Origin: Spiribacter roseus
Lineage (GTDB): Bacteria; Pseudomonadota; Gammaproteobacteria; Nitrococcales; Nitrococcaceae
Assembly: GCF_002813635.1 (NCBI RefSeq)
Contig: NZ_CP016382.1
Coordinates: forward strand, 1-64,000
Direction: 5' to 3'
Length of the DNA: 64,000 nt
The position numbers were made by a program, and so were the translations under genes. Below the pieces are notes generated by a model. The model worked only from the letters and a program-made list of their open reading frames with translations, had not been told where the DNA came from and did not search any database. Shown piece after piece: positions 17,620 through 26,485 of the stretch; position 1 is the first letter of the stretch, and the number at the start of each line of letters is the position of its first letter.

Positions 17620-18534
17620 ATGCCGGCCTTTGAGACATTCCTCCAGGCCATCGTCAACGGCCTGGTGCTGGGATCCTTTTACGCGCTGATCGCGCTTGGC
17701 TACACCATGATTTTCGGTGTGATCAAGCTCCTGAACTTCGCCCATGGCGATGTCTATATGGTGGGCGCGTTCGTCGGCTTCGGCGTGCTCTCACTGATCT
17801 CGGGCGTTGTCGGGGCGGGCTGGTTCGGCCTTGGCATTGCCATTCTGGTTTCCATGATCGCGGTCGGCTGTCTCGGCGTGATCATTCAGCGGGTCGCCTA
17901 TCAGCCGATGCTCTCGGCGCCGCGGCTCTCGATCCTGATTACCGCGCTGGCGGTCTCGCTGGTGCTGCAGAACAGCGCCCTCAGCCTGACCGACGGCAAG
18001 TACACGGCGTTCCGCACCGACCTCGGCTTTGGCGGGTTTGAATTCGGGCGTCTTTTCATCAGCCACCAGGCCGTGGTGCTGGTGGCCATCGCCGGACTGC
18101 TAATGATCGCGCTCGAGCTGTTCGTGAGCCGGACGATGTATGGCCGCGCCATGCGCGCGGTATCCATCGACAAGGACATGTGCCGGCTGTTGGGGATCAA
18201 CGTCTCGCGGGTCGTCGCCATCACCTTTCTGATCGGCTCGGGGCTCGCGGCCGCCGCCGGCACCATGGCGGGCGCCTACTACGGCAGCATCTGGTATTTC
18301 ATGGGCTTTCTCATCGGCCTCAAGGCGTTCACCGCCGCGGTGATCGGCGGTATCGGCAGCATTACCGGGGCCATGCTGGGCGGTCTCATCCTGGGCCTGC
18401 TCGAATCCTTCGGCACCTTGGTGCCGTGGATTGGTAGCGAGTGGAAGGACGTATTTACCTTCTCGATCCTCATTCTCGTGCTCGTGTTCAAACCCACGGG
18501 CCTGCTGGGCAAATCAGAAGTGGAGCGGATGTAG
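17620..18534 (+). CDS. ABC transporter permease, LivH type
   Basis: This 304-residue membrane protein has the LivH opening NGLVLGSFYALIALGYTMIFGVIKLLN (split here by several helices), with NFAHGD right after, and about eight hydrophobic helices. The cytoplasmic coupling loop has GRAMRAVSIDKDMCRLLGIN. It pairs with the next gene to form the transport channel for the island's substrate. The next gene starts 2 bases after its stop. Confidence 0.92.
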   Translation: MPAFETFLQAIVNGLVLGSFYALIALGYTMIFGVIKLLNFAHGDVYMVGAFVGFGVLSLISGVVGAGWFGLGIAILVSMIAVGCLGVIIQRVAYQPMLSAPRLSILITALAVSLVLQNSALSLTDGKYTAFRTDLGFGGFEFGRLFISHQAVVLVAIAGLLMIALELFVSRTMYGRAMRAVSIDKDMCRLLGINVSRVVAITFLIGSGLAAAAGTMAGAYYGSIWYFMGFLIGLKAFTAAVIGGIGSITGAMLGGLILGLLESFGTLVPWIGSEWKDVFTFSILILVLVFKPTGLLGKSEVERM

Positions 18535-18536
18535 CG

Positions 18537-19508
18537 ATGAGTACCGCAACGGGCACAACGACCGGTCTGGTCGACCGCCTCTACGCCGCCTTCGACAGCC
18601 CCCGGCGGCAGATGCTGCTGATGGCGGCCATCGTGGTGGTGATGGCCGTGCTGCCAATGCTGATGGGGCGTTATGCGACCACCATCATGACCAACGCGCT
18701 GCTGTATGTGGTGCTCGCGCTGGGGCTCAACATCGTGGTGGGCTATGCCGGGCTGCTGGATCTCGGCTATGCCGCCTTCTTTGCGGTGGGGGCGTATAGC
18801 ATCGGCATCCTCACCGTGCAGTTCGATTGGAATTTCTGGCTGGCCATTCCGCCAGCACTGGTCGCGGCCTGCATGGCCGGAGTGATCATCGGCGGGCCGA
18901 CCCTGCGACTGCGCAGTGACTACCTGGCCATCGTAACCCTGGGGTTCGGCGAGATCGTGCGCTTCAGCGCGCGCAACCTCGAGATCACCGGCCGTGCCAG
19001 TGGCCTGTCGAACATCCCTGAGCCGAATTTCTTCGGCTATGTGATCAACAGCTACGTCGATTTCTACTATGTATTCCTTTTGCTGGCCGTGATCGCGGTC
19101 ATCGCCAGCCATCGGCTCTATCACTCGCGGCTGGGACGGGCATGGCTGTACGTGCGGCATGACGAGGACGCGGCTGAGGCCATGGGCATCAATCGGGTGC
19201 GGGTCAAGCTGGCCGCCTACGTCACCGGATCGGTGTTCGGGGCCGTTGGCGGGATCTTCTTCTCGGTCAACCTGGGCGCCATTTCCCCGGAGAGCTTCAG
19301 TTTCGAGCAGTCGGTGCTGATCCTCATGGCGGTGATCCTGGGCGGCATGGGCAAGATCCCGGGGGTGATCCTGGGCGCGTTCATCATCATCCTCGGCCCC
19401 GAGCTGCTGCGCGAGCTCGGCGAGCTGCGGCTGTTGCTGTTCGCGGTGGTCATGCTGCTGATCATGCTGCTGCGGCCCAGCGGCATCTGGCCCGAACGGC
19501 GTCATTAA
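18537..19508 (+). CDS. ABC transporter permease, LivM type
   Basis: The ATG at 18537 gives 323 residues. The first about 35 residues are a hydrophilic leader, then about nine membrane helices follow with the LivM motifs LGLNIVVGYAGLLDLGYAAF and RLRSDYLAIVTLGFGEIVR. The coupling loop is AWLYVRHDEDAAEAMGIN. It is the second permease of the heterodimer. An earlier in-frame start at 18441 would lie inside livH and is rejected. Confidence 0.92.
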   Translation: MSTATGTTTGLVDRLYAAFDSPRRQMLLMAAIVVVMAVLPMLMGRYATTIMTNALLYVVLALGLNIVVGYAGLLDLGYAAFFAVGAYSIGILTVQFDWNFWLAIPPALVAACMAGVIIGGPTLRLRSDYLAIVTLGFGEIVRFSARNLEITGRASGLSNIPEPNFFGYVINSYVDFYYVFLLLAVIAVIASHRLYHSRLGRAWLYVRHDEDAAEAMGINRVRVKLAAYVTGSVFGAVGGIFFSVNLGAISPESFSFEQSVLILMAVILGGMGKIPGVILGAFIIILGPELLRELGELRLLLFAVVMLLIMLLRPSGIWPERRH

Positions 19509-19524
19509 AGCGGAGGAGTGACGG

Positions 19525-20301
19525 ATGCTGCTCAATCTTGAACAAGTCACGCTGCGCTTTGCCGGCAACACCGTGCTCGACAAGGTCGACTTCGGGGTCG
19601 AGGCGAATACGCTGGCCAGCCTGATCGGGCCCAACGGCGCGGGTAAGACCTCGCTGTTCAACTCCATCACCGGCTTCTACCGGCCCCAGGAGGGGCGTAT
19701 CGAGTTCGCCGGCGAACGCGTGCTGCGGCGCAAGCCCCACAAGGTCACCCAGCTCGGCATCGCCCGCACCTTTCAGAATGTGCGCCTGTTCCGCGAGATG
19801 TCGGTGATGGAAAACGTCATGGCGGGCATGCACTGCCGCACCCGCGCGGGGGCCTTTGGCGCCGTGTTGCGCACCCCCGGCCAGCGCGCCGAGGAGCGCT
19901 ATATCGCCGAAGTGGCCCACGACTGCATGCGTTTTGTGGGCGTCGATGAATACGCCGACCGCCTTGCCACCAACCTGGCCTATGGCTACCAGCGCCTGGT
20001 GGAAATCGCCCGGGCGCTGGCGACCCAGCCGCGGCTGATCCTGCTGGATGAGCCCGCGGCCGGGCTGAATGCCACCGAGAAGGCGGCGCTGATCGAGCTG
20101 ATCCGGCGTATCCGTGACGAGCGCGGCATCGCGGTGCTGCTCATCGAGCATGACATGGGGTTGGTGATGCAGGTCTCGGAGCGCATCAATGTGCTCGATT
20201 ACGGCCGTATCATCGCCAATGGCAACGCCGAGGAGATCAAGAACAACCCCCGGGTCATCGAAGCCTATCTGGGGCAGGAAGACGAGGAGATGGTGCTGTG
20301 A
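19525..20301 (+). CDS. ABC transporter ATPase, LivG type
   Basis: The 258-residue ATPase has Walker A GPNGAGKTSLFNSITG (about 35-50), a LivG-type IARTFQNVRLFREM Q-loop, GYQRLVEIARAL in place of the canonical LSGGQ signature, Walker B LILLDEPAAGLN and an H-loop IEHDM. The missing LSGG is notable, because most LivG proteins have (Y/L)G.QR(R/L)LEIARA, which this matches. It powers the transporter together with the next gene, whose GTG start overlaps this stop. Confidence 0.92.
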   Translation: MLLNLEQVTLRFAGNTVLDKVDFGVEANTLASLIGPNGAGKTSLFNSITGFYRPQEGRIEFAGERVLRRKPHKVTQLGIARTFQNVRLFREMSVMENVMAGMHCRTRAGAFGAVLRTPGQRAEERYIAEVAHDCMRFVGVDEYADRLATNLAYGYQRLVEIARALATQPRLILLDEPAAGLNATEKAALIELIRRIRDERGIAVLLIEHDMGLVMQVSERINVLDYGRIIANGNAEEIKNNPRVIEAYLGQEDEEMVL

Positions 20302-21014
20302 CAGAGCCGGTCCTTCGCGTGGAGCAGGTCGAGTCGTTCTACGGCAAGATCCAGGCGCTCCGCGGTATCGACATCGAGGTGGCCCCCGGCCAGATCATCG
20401 CCGTGCTGGGCAGCAACGGCGCCGGCAAGACCACGACGCTCAAGACCATCTCGGGACTGGTGCGTGCCCAGGTCGGCCGCATCCACTTTGACGGTGAGGA
20501 CATCACCCGTCTGCCCCCGCATGAGATCGCCCGCAAGGGCGTGGTGCATGTGCCCGAGGGCCGGCATATCCTCAAGGGCCTGAGCGTGCAGGAAAACCTC
20601 GAGCTCGGCAGCTTCACGGTCCGCGACCCCGCGGTGCGGCGCGAGCGCATGGCGGATGTGTTCGAGCGCTTCCCGATCCTCTCTGAGCGGCGTCACCAGG
20701 ACGGCTCGCTGCTCTCCGGCGGCGAGCAGCAGATGCTGGCCCTGGGACGGGCGCTGATGCATGGCCCGCGGGTGCTGCTGCTTGATGAGCCGTCCATGGG
20801 GCTTGCGCCCAAGCTGGTCACCCAGACCATGCGCATCGTCAAACAACTCAACGAGGCGGGCACCACCATCCTGCTCGTCGAGCAGAATGTGCGCCTCGCG
20901 CTCAAGATCGCGCACTATGCGTACGTCCTCGAGAACGGCGAAATCCACAACCAGGGGAAGGCTTCGGCGCTTGCCGAGGACGAGAGCATCGTCCAGGCCT
21001 ATCTGGGGGCCTGA
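20298..21014 (+). CDS. ABC transporter ATPase, LivF type
   Basis: It starts with GTG (GTGA overlap with livG) and encodes 238 residues. Walker A is LGSNGAGKTTTLKTI, the signature LSGGEQQMLALGRAL, Walker B VLLLDEPSMGLAP and the H-loop LVEQNV. These are all diagnostic of LivF. Its stop shares bases with the next start (TGATG), so the transporter and the dehydrogenase subunits are one transcription unit. This coupling is the best evidence that the transporter brings in the dehydrogenase's substrate precursor. Confidence 0.93.
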   Translation: MTEPVLRVEQVESFYGKIQALRGIDIEVAPGQIIAVLGSNGAGKTTTLKTISGLVRAQVGRIHFDGEDITRLPPHEIARKGVVHVPEGRHILKGLSVQENLELGSFTVRDPAVRRERMADVFERFPILSERRHQDGSLLSGGEQQMLALGRALMHGPRVLLLDEPSMGLAPKLVTQTMRIVKQLNEAGTTILLVEQNVRLALKIAHYAYVLENGEIHNQGKASALAEDESIVQAYLGA

Positions 21015-22288
21015 TGCGGGTGGCGATCGTGGGTACCGGCCCGGCCGGCGCGGCGGCGGCCCGGGGGCTGATCGGCCGCGGCGTGGCGGTGACGCTGTTT
21101 GATGAGCAGCCCCGCAGCGGCGGCAATATCAGCCGGATCCGGGCAACGGATGCCGCCACGCCCCTCGAGACCCTCGCCCGCGCCTCAGCGGAATTGGAGC
21201 TGCATACCGCCACGCGGGTGCTGTCCACCGAGGCCGGTGGCCGGGTCTGGTTTGATGCCGGTGACGGCGCCGAGGCGCGGGACTTTGACGCCATCGTGCT
21301 CGCCTGTGGGGCCTATGATGTCCACGACCCCATCCCCGGCCTGCCCGCGCCGGGGGTCAGTAGCGCCGGCGCCCTGCAGGCCCTGCTCAAGGGTCAGGGC
21401 CTGGTCCCCGAGGGGCCGGTGGTCATCGCTGGCAGCGGACCGTTTCTGGGAGTGGTCGCCGCCGGCCTGGTGCGCGCCGGTGTGCCGGTCACGCAGGTGC
21501 TGGATCGGCTGCGTCTGAGCGACTATTTTCGCCTGGCCCCCTGGGGCGCCGGCATCCCCGGCAACAGCCTGGAGTTTCTGCAGACCCGCTGGCAGCTGGC
21601 CCGGGCCGGGGTCGCGATGCGGCATGGTGTGGCCGTGACCGCTGTGGGCGACAATCAGTTGACCACCGATCAGGGCGAGACCATCGGCTTTGGTCATCTG
21701 GGCCTCACCGAGCGCTTCATCCCCCAGACCCAGCTGGCGCGGACCGCCGGCTGCGGCCTTGAGTACGATCCCGTGGGCGGTTACTGGCGGGTGGTGACCG
21801 ATGCCCGCGGGCGCACCGATCGCCCGGGTATTTACGTGATCGGCGAAGGCCAGGGCGTGCGCGGCTGGCGGCATGCACGACTATCCGGTGAGCGGGTGGC
21901 CCCGGCGGTGGCCGCGGATCTGGCGGGTCAGCCCCTCAAGGCCCGCGACAATGGCCTGCGGCGGCGCTTTCTGATCGGGTTCGGCCGCGCGCTTGAACAC
22001 CGGCAGTCGCGGCGGGCCGCCACCCGACCCGCCGCCGAGGCGGTCATCTGCCCCTGTGAAGGGACCCGGGTGAGCGCCGTCGACGAGGCCGTCTCGCTGG
22101 GTCTGGCCGACCTGTCATCGATCAAGGTGGTGACGCGTTGCGGCATGGGCCCCTGTCAGGGCCGCTACTGCGAGCCGCAGGTGACGGCGCGCATCCGTGC
22201 CGCCGGTGCCACGCCCCGGGGAGCGCTCAATCAGCGTGCCTTCTCGCGACCGGTCCGTGTGGGGGAGGTGATCGATGGAACGGGTTGA
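21014..22288 (+). CDS. cis-4-hydroxy-D-proline dehydrogenase, FAD/NAD-binding alpha subunit with [2Fe-2S] domain
   Basis: The 424-residue protein has an N-terminal dinucleotide fold (VAIVGTGPAGAAAARGL), a second one near 130 (VIAGSGPFLGVVAAGL) and a C-terminal BFD-like [2Fe-2S] domain with CPCEGT and CGMGPCQGRYC cysteines. This architecture is that of the large subunits of HcnB/OoxA/LhpB-type dehydrogenases. With the next two genes it would oxidise cis-4-hydroxy-D-proline to 1-pyrroline-4-hydroxy-2-carboxylate and pass electrons to the respiratory chain. Opine or D-amino acid dehydrogenase is the fallback call. Confidence 0.85.
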   Translation: MRVAIVGTGPAGAAAARGLIGRGVAVTLFDEQPRSGGNISRIRATDAATPLETLARASAELELHTATRVLSTEAGGRVWFDAGDGAEARDFDAIVLACGAYDVHDPIPGLPAPGVSSAGALQALLKGQGLVPEGPVVIAGSGPFLGVVAAGLVRAGVPVTQVLDRLRLSDYFRLAPWGAGIPGNSLEFLQTRWQLARAGVAMRHGVAVTAVGDNQLTTDQGETIGFGHLGLTERFIPQTQLARTAGCGLEYDPVGGYWRVVTDARGRTDRPGIYVIGEGQGVRGWRHARLSGERVAPAVAADLAGQPLKARDNGLRRRFLIGFGRALEHRQSRRAATRPAAEAVICPCEGTRVSAVDEAVSLGLADLSSIKVVTRCGMGPCQGRYCEPQVTARIRAAGATPRGALNQRAFSRPVRVGEVIDGTG

Positions 22289-23417
22289 TGCGCTTGTGGT
22301 CGGCAGCGGGATCATCGGCAGTTTCGTCGCCCTGGCGTTGCGCGAGCGGGGCCTCGAGGTGATGGTTGTCGACCGCGGGGGGCTTGCGCCGGGGACATCG
22401 CGCAGCAGTGACGGCAACCTGCTGTGCTCGGATAAATCCCCCGGGCTGATGCTGGATCTCTCGCGCCGCAGCCTGGACGCGTGGCACCGCTTCGCCGGGC
22501 GCTATGGCAATGACTGCGAATTCGACCCCAAGGGGGCGACGGTGGTGGCGCGCTCGGCGGATGAGGCCCGGGGCCTGAAGGCGCTGGTGGCCGAGCATCA
22601 GGCCCGCGGCATCGACTGCCGGTTTCTCGACAGCGGCTGGCACGCCCTTGAGCCGCACCTGGGCCCGGAAACCGTGGCCGTCGGCAACTGGCCGAACGAC
22701 GCCCAGGTGCAGCCCATGCTGGCCTGCTACCAGATCGCGCGGATCCTGCGTGATCAAGGGGTGACCTATCGGTTCTATGAGGGCATCGACCGGCTTGAAC
22801 CGCGCGACGAGGGCGTGACCGTCACCCTGGACGGTGGTGATCGCATCGAGGCCGGCCACGTCGCGCTATGCACGGGGGTCTGGACGCCCGAGATCCTCGC
22901 GCCGCTGGGTCTGTCCGTGCCGGTACAGCCGCGCAAAGGGCATATCGCCGTGCTCGAGCGGGGTGATGTGGTGGTCAACTCGAAGATCGCCGATTTTGGC
23001 TACCAGGCCGCCGCCGAGAGCACCGAGGTGGACGAGACCGCGGTCCAGACTGCCGCCATCATCGAGGCAACCCGCAGCGGGACCATCCTCTGCGGCAGCT
23101 CGCGCGAATTTGCCGGTTTCGACATGGCGGTCAATATGCAGACCGTTCAGCAGCTGCTGGCCGACTGCGTGCGCATCGTCCCCGACCTGGCCCGCCTGCG
23201 GGTGATCCGCGGCTACGCCGGTCTGCGACCGTTTTCGCCCGACGGCCATCCGGTGATCGGTCCGGTGCCCGGCGCGGAACGACTCATCGTGGCGACCGGC
23301 CACGAAGGGGCCGGCCATGGGCTGGCGGCGGTGACCGGCGATCTGGTGGCCGCCTGCGTGGCCGACGGCGATACCCACCCCTATGGGGGCCGCCTGCACC
23401 CGGAGCGGTTTCAATGA
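22275..23417 (+). CDS. cis-4-hydroxy-D-proline dehydrogenase, FAD-dependent catalytic beta subunit
   Basis: The 380-residue protein is a DAO-family flavoenzyme. The FAD-binding GSGIIGSFVALALRERG lies at about 10-26, the second FAD contact is near 200 (ALCTGVWTPEIL), and the C-terminal GYAGLRPFSPDGHPVIGP closes the domain. It should carry the amine-oxidising site of the three-subunit enzyme. It overlaps the alpha gene by 14 bases and the gamma gene by 4, so the three are co-translated. Its nearest relatives are sarcosine- and opine-oxidase beta subunits. Confidence 0.85.
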   Translation: MERVDALVVGSGIIGSFVALALRERGLEVMVVDRGGLAPGTSRSSDGNLLCSDKSPGLMLDLSRRSLDAWHRFAGRYGNDCEFDPKGATVVARSADEARGLKALVAEHQARGIDCRFLDSGWHALEPHLGPETVAVGNWPNDAQVQPMLACYQIARILRDQGVTYRFYEGIDRLEPRDEGVTVTLDGGDRIEAGHVALCTGVWTPEILAPLGLSVPVQPRKGHIAVLERGDVVVNSKIADFGYQAAAESTEVDETAVQTAAIIEATRSGTILCGSSREFAGFDMAVNMQTVQQLLADCVRIVPDLARLRVIRGYAGLRPFSPDGHPVIGPVPGAERLIVATGHEGAGHGLAAVTGDLVAACVADGDTHPYGGRLHPERFQ

Positions 23418-23683
23418 CGGGGCCGGGGTTTCGTTGTCTGGAGGCGGCGGGCGAAGGGATGCATGTCGAGATTGACGGCCGGTCGGTCGAGATACCCCGT
23501 GGGGTGAGCGTGCTGGGTGCGCTGCTGTTGCAGGCGGATCAGGGTCAGCGGCCGGACTGGTTCTGCGCCATCGGCCAGTGTCAGCGCTGTCGGGTGCGGG
23601 TCAATGGCCACGAGACGACGGCCTGCCAGGCTTATCCGGCACCCGGTGATCGCATCGAGACACCAAAGGGATGGAGCGGCTGA
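23414..23683 (+). CDS. cis-4-hydroxy-D-proline dehydrogenase, small [2Fe-2S] gamma subunit
   Basis: This 89-residue ferredoxin-like protein has the HcnA/LhpE-type cluster motif CAIGQCQRCRVRVNG and a fourth cysteine in TACQAYPAPGD. It relays electrons from the flavin subunits. It is the last gene of the island's plus-strand operon. Its final codons (W-S-G-stop) fall inside the antisense of the tRNA-Gly acceptor stem, so the gene borrows its end from the tRNA gene (12-bp overlap). Confidence 0.85.
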   Translation: MTGPGFRCLEAAGEGMHVEIDGRSVEIPRGVSVLGALLLQADQGQRPDWFCAIGQCQRCRVRVNGHETTACQAYPAPGDRIETPKGWSG

Positions 23684-23745
23684 CCGGGATCGAACCGGCA
23701 TCACTGCCTTGGGAGGGCAGCGCTCTACCATTGAGCTACAGCCGC
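23672..23745 (-). tRNA. tRNA-Gly (anticodon CCC)
   Basis: Read on the minus strand, the gene begins GCGGCTG and ends CAGCCGC-T-CCA, so the acceptor stem pairs perfectly and the CCA is encoded. The D-arm is TAGCTCAATGGTAGAGC, the anticodon loop CTCCCAA is closed by a CTGCC/GGCAG stem, and the T-arm is CCGGTTCGATCCCGG. The anticodon CCC reads glycine GGG codons. Its 3' end overlaps the end of the preceding protein gene. Confidence 0.97.
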
Positions 23746-23756
23746 GCTGCGGGATC

Positions 23757-23785
23757 ATTATATCGCTGGATGGCTGCGGTACAAT
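23757..23785. promoter_or_regulatory. Overlapping divergent promoters of tRNA-Gly and thiS
   Basis: On the minus strand, TTGTAC (23784-23779) and a perfect TATAAT (23762-23757) are separated by 16 bp, which suits tRNA-Gly. On the plus strand, TACAAT (23780-23785) is a good -10 element 7 bases before the thiS ATG. The two promoters share bases, so they may compete. thiS has no Shine-Dalgarno sequence, so its mRNA may be leaderless. Confidence 0.5.
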
Positions 23786-23791
23786 GGCCGT

Positions 23792-24013
23792 ATGAACGCA
23801 AACGACCCCCAGATCACCCTGTATGTGAACGGCGAGGCCCGATCGGTGCCGGCCGAGACTACCGTTGCCCGGTTGGTGGAGTCCCTTGAGCTCGGCCAGC
23901 GGCGGATCGCCATCGAGCTGAATGGCGAGGTCGTCCCGCGCAGCGAGCACGCCAGCCGATCCCTCAACGACCAGGACCGTATTGAAATCATCCGCGCCAT
24001 CGGCGGCGGGTGA
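23792..24013 (+). CDS. thiS: Thiamine biosynthesis sulfur carrier ThiS
   Basis: The 73-residue ubiquitin-fold protein ends in IRAIGGG, with the Gly-Gly tail that is adenylated and then thiocarboxylated. The body pattern [23 protein letters not shown] and [12 protein letters not shown] matches ThiS. It carries sulfur to the thiazole synthase ThiG encoded directly downstream. The N-terminus has five extra residues compared with E. coli ThiS. No ribosome site precedes the ATG. Confidence 0.93.
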   Translation: MNANDPQITLYVNGEARSVPAETTVARLVESLELGQRRIAIELNGEVVPRSEHASRSLNDQDRIEIIRAIGGG

Positions 24014-24030
24014 ATGACCAAGAGGCAAGC

Positions 24031-24828
24031 ATGACGCAGCAGCAACCACTGACCATCGCGGGGCACAGCTACCAGTCCCGCCTGCTGATCGGTACCGGCA
24101 AATACCGGGATATGGCGCAGGCCGGCGAGGCCATTCGCGCCAGCGGGGCCGAGATCGTGACCGTCGCGATCCGGCGCACCAACATCGGCCAGAATGCCGA
24201 CGAGGAAAACCTGCTCGATGTCGTCCCGCCCAGCGAGTTCACCATCCTGCCCAACACCGCGGGCTGTTATACCGCCGATGATGCCGTGCGCGTCTGCCGG
24301 CTGGCCCGTGAGCTGCTGGATGGGCACGACCTCGTCAAGCTCGAGGTGCTGGGTGATCCCCAGACCCTCTATCCCGACATCCCCGCCACGCTCGAGGCCG
24401 CCGAGCGTCTGGTGGCCGATGGCTTCAAGGTGATGGTGTATACCAGTGACGACCCGATCATCGCCCGGCGGCTCGAGGAGATGGGCTGCGTGGCGGTGAT
24501 GCCACTGGCCTCGCCGATCGGCTCGGGGCTGGGCATCCAGAACCGCTACAACCTGCTGACCATCCTGGAGAATGCCTCGGTGCCGATCATTGTCGACGCC
24601 GGCGTGGGAACGGCCTCGGATGCGGCGGTGGCCATGGAGCTGGGCGCCGATGGCGTGCTGCTCAACACCGCCGTTGCCGCGGCGCAGGAACCGGTGCTGA
24701 TGGCCTCGGCCATGCGCAAGGGGATCGAGGCGGGGCGCGAAGCCTACCTGGCCGGGCGCATGCCGATGCGCCGGTTTGCATCCGCCAGCTCGCCGCTGGA
24801 GGGCACCTTCTGGCAAGGCCGCCAGTGA
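24031..24828 (+). CDS. thiG: Thiazole synthase ThiG
   Basis: ThiG builds the thiazole ring of thiamine from DXP, dehydroglycine and ThiS thiocarboxylate. The 265-residue TIM barrel shows [12 protein letters not shown], the [10 protein letters not shown] strand, the Schiff-base lysine region [11 protein letters not shown] and the phosphate-binding [12 protein letters not shown] and [12 protein letters not shown]. The ATG at 24031 has GAGG upstream. An ATG at 24010 would overlap thiS and add seven residues. Its stop overlaps the GTG start of trmB. Confidence 0.95.
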   Translation: MTQQQPLTIAGHSYQSRLLIGTGKYRDMAQAGEAIRASGAEIVTVAIRRTNIGQNADEENLLDVVPPSEFTILPNTAGCYTADDAVRVCRLARELLDGHDLVKLEVLGDPQTLYPDIPATLEAAERLVADGFKVMVYTSDDPIIARRLEEMGCVAVMPLASPIGSGLGIQNRYNLLTILENASVPIIVDAGVGTASDAAVAMELGADGVLLNTAVAAAQEPVLMASAMRKGIEAGREAYLAGRMPMRRFASASSPLEGTFWQGRQ

Positions 24829-25508
24829 GTACGACCGGTTACCGACCGATCCGCAGTTTTGTCCGGCGCGAGGGTCGCCTGACCGCCGGCCAGCAGCGGG
24901 CGCTTGATGAGTTATATCCGCGCTACGGCGTCGACTGGTCGGGCGGCAGGATCGATGTGGCGGCAGGCTTCGAGCGCCCCGCGCCCCTGGTGCTGGACAT
25001 CGGTTTTGGCGACGGCGACGCACTGGCGGAGATTGCTGCCGCCCATCCCGATCGCAATTACCTGGGTGTCGAGGTCTATCGCACCGGCACGGGCCGACTG
25101 CTGCGCCGTATTGAATCGGAAGGCCTGACCAACCTTCGGGTGCTGCTCGCCGATGCTAGCGAGCTGCTACGCGACGGCCTGGCCCCGGCATCGCTCGCGG
25201 GGGTGCAGCTGTTCTTCCCCGATCCGTGGACCAAAAAGCGCCATCACAAGCGCCGGATCGTGCAGGCCGAATGGCTGGCGCGGGTGGCGGACCGCCTGCA
25301 GCCCGGCGGCTTTCTGCATATGGCCACCGACTGGGCGGACTATGCCGAATGGATGCTGTCGCTGAGCGACGCCGAGCCGCGCCTCGAAAACCCCTATGGC
25401 GGCTATGCGCCCGATGCCGGTGATCGGCCCGAGACCCGCTTCGAGCGCCGCGGCCGACGCAAGGGGCATGAGGTGTTCGACCTTATCCTGCAGCGGGTGG
25501 ATGTGTGA
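24825..25508 (+). CDS. trmB: tRNA (guanine-N7)-methyltransferase TrmB
   Basis: The GTG start overlaps the thiG stop (GTGA). The 227-residue protein methylates G46 in the tRNA variable loop with SAM. Evidence is the SAM site [16 protein letters not shown], the [16 protein letters not shown] strand and the TrmB hallmark [17 protein letters not shown]. The thiS-thiG-trmB order is common in gammaproteobacteria. Confidence 0.95.
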   Translation: MSTTGYRPIRSFVRREGRLTAGQQRALDELYPRYGVDWSGGRIDVAAGFERPAPLVLDIGFGDGDALAEIAAAHPDRNYLGVEVYRTGTGRLLRRIESEGLTNLRVLLADASELLRDGLAPASLAGVQLFFPDPWTKKRHHKRRIVQAEWLARVADRLQPGGFLHMATDWADYAEWMLSLSDAEPRLENPYGGYAPDAGDRPETRFERRGRRKGHEVFDLILQRVDV

Positions 25509-25619
25509 TCAACCCAACCCTTCGTGTCGAGCAGATACGATTGAGCCACCGCTTTCGTCCCGCAGCCGTTACCCCCGTGTCCCGCACCGGAGATCACGGG
25601 GTCGCGCGCACGACGCCAT

Positions 25620-26434
25620 GAGCAGGCACTACTGGCTTGCGGTCGACTGGATTCAATCACCCAGCTCCTCCCGGAGCCCGACCTGTTTCTCTATGCGTAT
25701 ATCCGCCGCGAAGCGCTTGTCTCCAGTCAGATCGAGGGGACCCAGTCTTCGTTGTCTGATCTGCTGCTCTTCGAGCTGGATTCCCTTTATCCAACCGGCT
25801 CCTGTGCGAGATGCATGCGCGGTTGCTCGCGCGCGGTCGCGGCGCCCGGATGCAGCCCGGAGCATTCCGCCGATCACAGAACTGGATTGGCGGGACGCGG
25901 CCCGGAAACGCCCGTTTCGTCCCTGCGCCGCCTGAGTATGTGCAGGACGTGATGGCTTCGCTGGAGGCGTTTCTGCATGAGGAGGAGCTGCCTTTTTCGG
26001 CGTTGATCAAGGCCGCGCTTGCCCATATGCAGATTGAGACGATCCATCCATTCCTCGATGGCGTGCGCTACGACGGGGACTGGGAGGCATGGCTGGATTT
26101 CTTCCTGGAGGGGGTTCAGGTCACCGCCACGGGCGCTGTCGACACGGCGGATCGGCTGGTGACGCTGTTCCGGGAGGATGCGCAACAGATTCAGACTCTT
26201 GGGCGGGCATCCGCCAATACCCTCCGGGTCTTCGACGCACTTCGTTCGCGTCCGGTGGCATCCATAAAAGACCTCCGGCGGCGTAGCGATCTCAGTGCGC
26301 CAACGGTTGGCCGGGCGGTTGATGCCCTCGAAGAAATGGGGGTTGTCGACGAGGTCACGGGCCGTCAGCGCGATCGTGTCTATGTCTATCGCCGCTACCT
26401 CAATATCCTCAACGAGGGGGCGGAGCCGCTGTGA
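25620..26434 (+). pseudogene. Decayed Fic-family protein gene
   Basis: Pieces of a Fic/DOC AMP-transferase-like protein appear in order but in different frames. From 25620 the frame reads GRLDSITQLLPEPDLFLYAY and SSQIEGTQSSLSDLLLFELD. The frame from 25811 reads QPGAFRRSQNWIGGTRPGNA, IETIHPFLDG, DGDWEAWLDFFLEGV and an intact C-terminal winged helix. Two deletions are evident. One follows FELD and shifts the frame. The other removes everything after HPFLDG, including the catalytic GNGR, so HPFxxGNGR is gone. Start codon and N-terminus are also unclear. The product cannot be an active AMP-transferase. Confidence 0.82.
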
Positions 26435-26485
26435 AGGGCCGCATTGAAGGCTTGATCCGTTTGCTGCAGACTAATGATCACTTTG

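Noticed and set aside
18279..19670. A 463-codon minus-strand frame opposite livM
   Set aside because: It is compositionally a shadow (long runs of H, Q, D and R), and livM on the other strand has diagnostic motifs.
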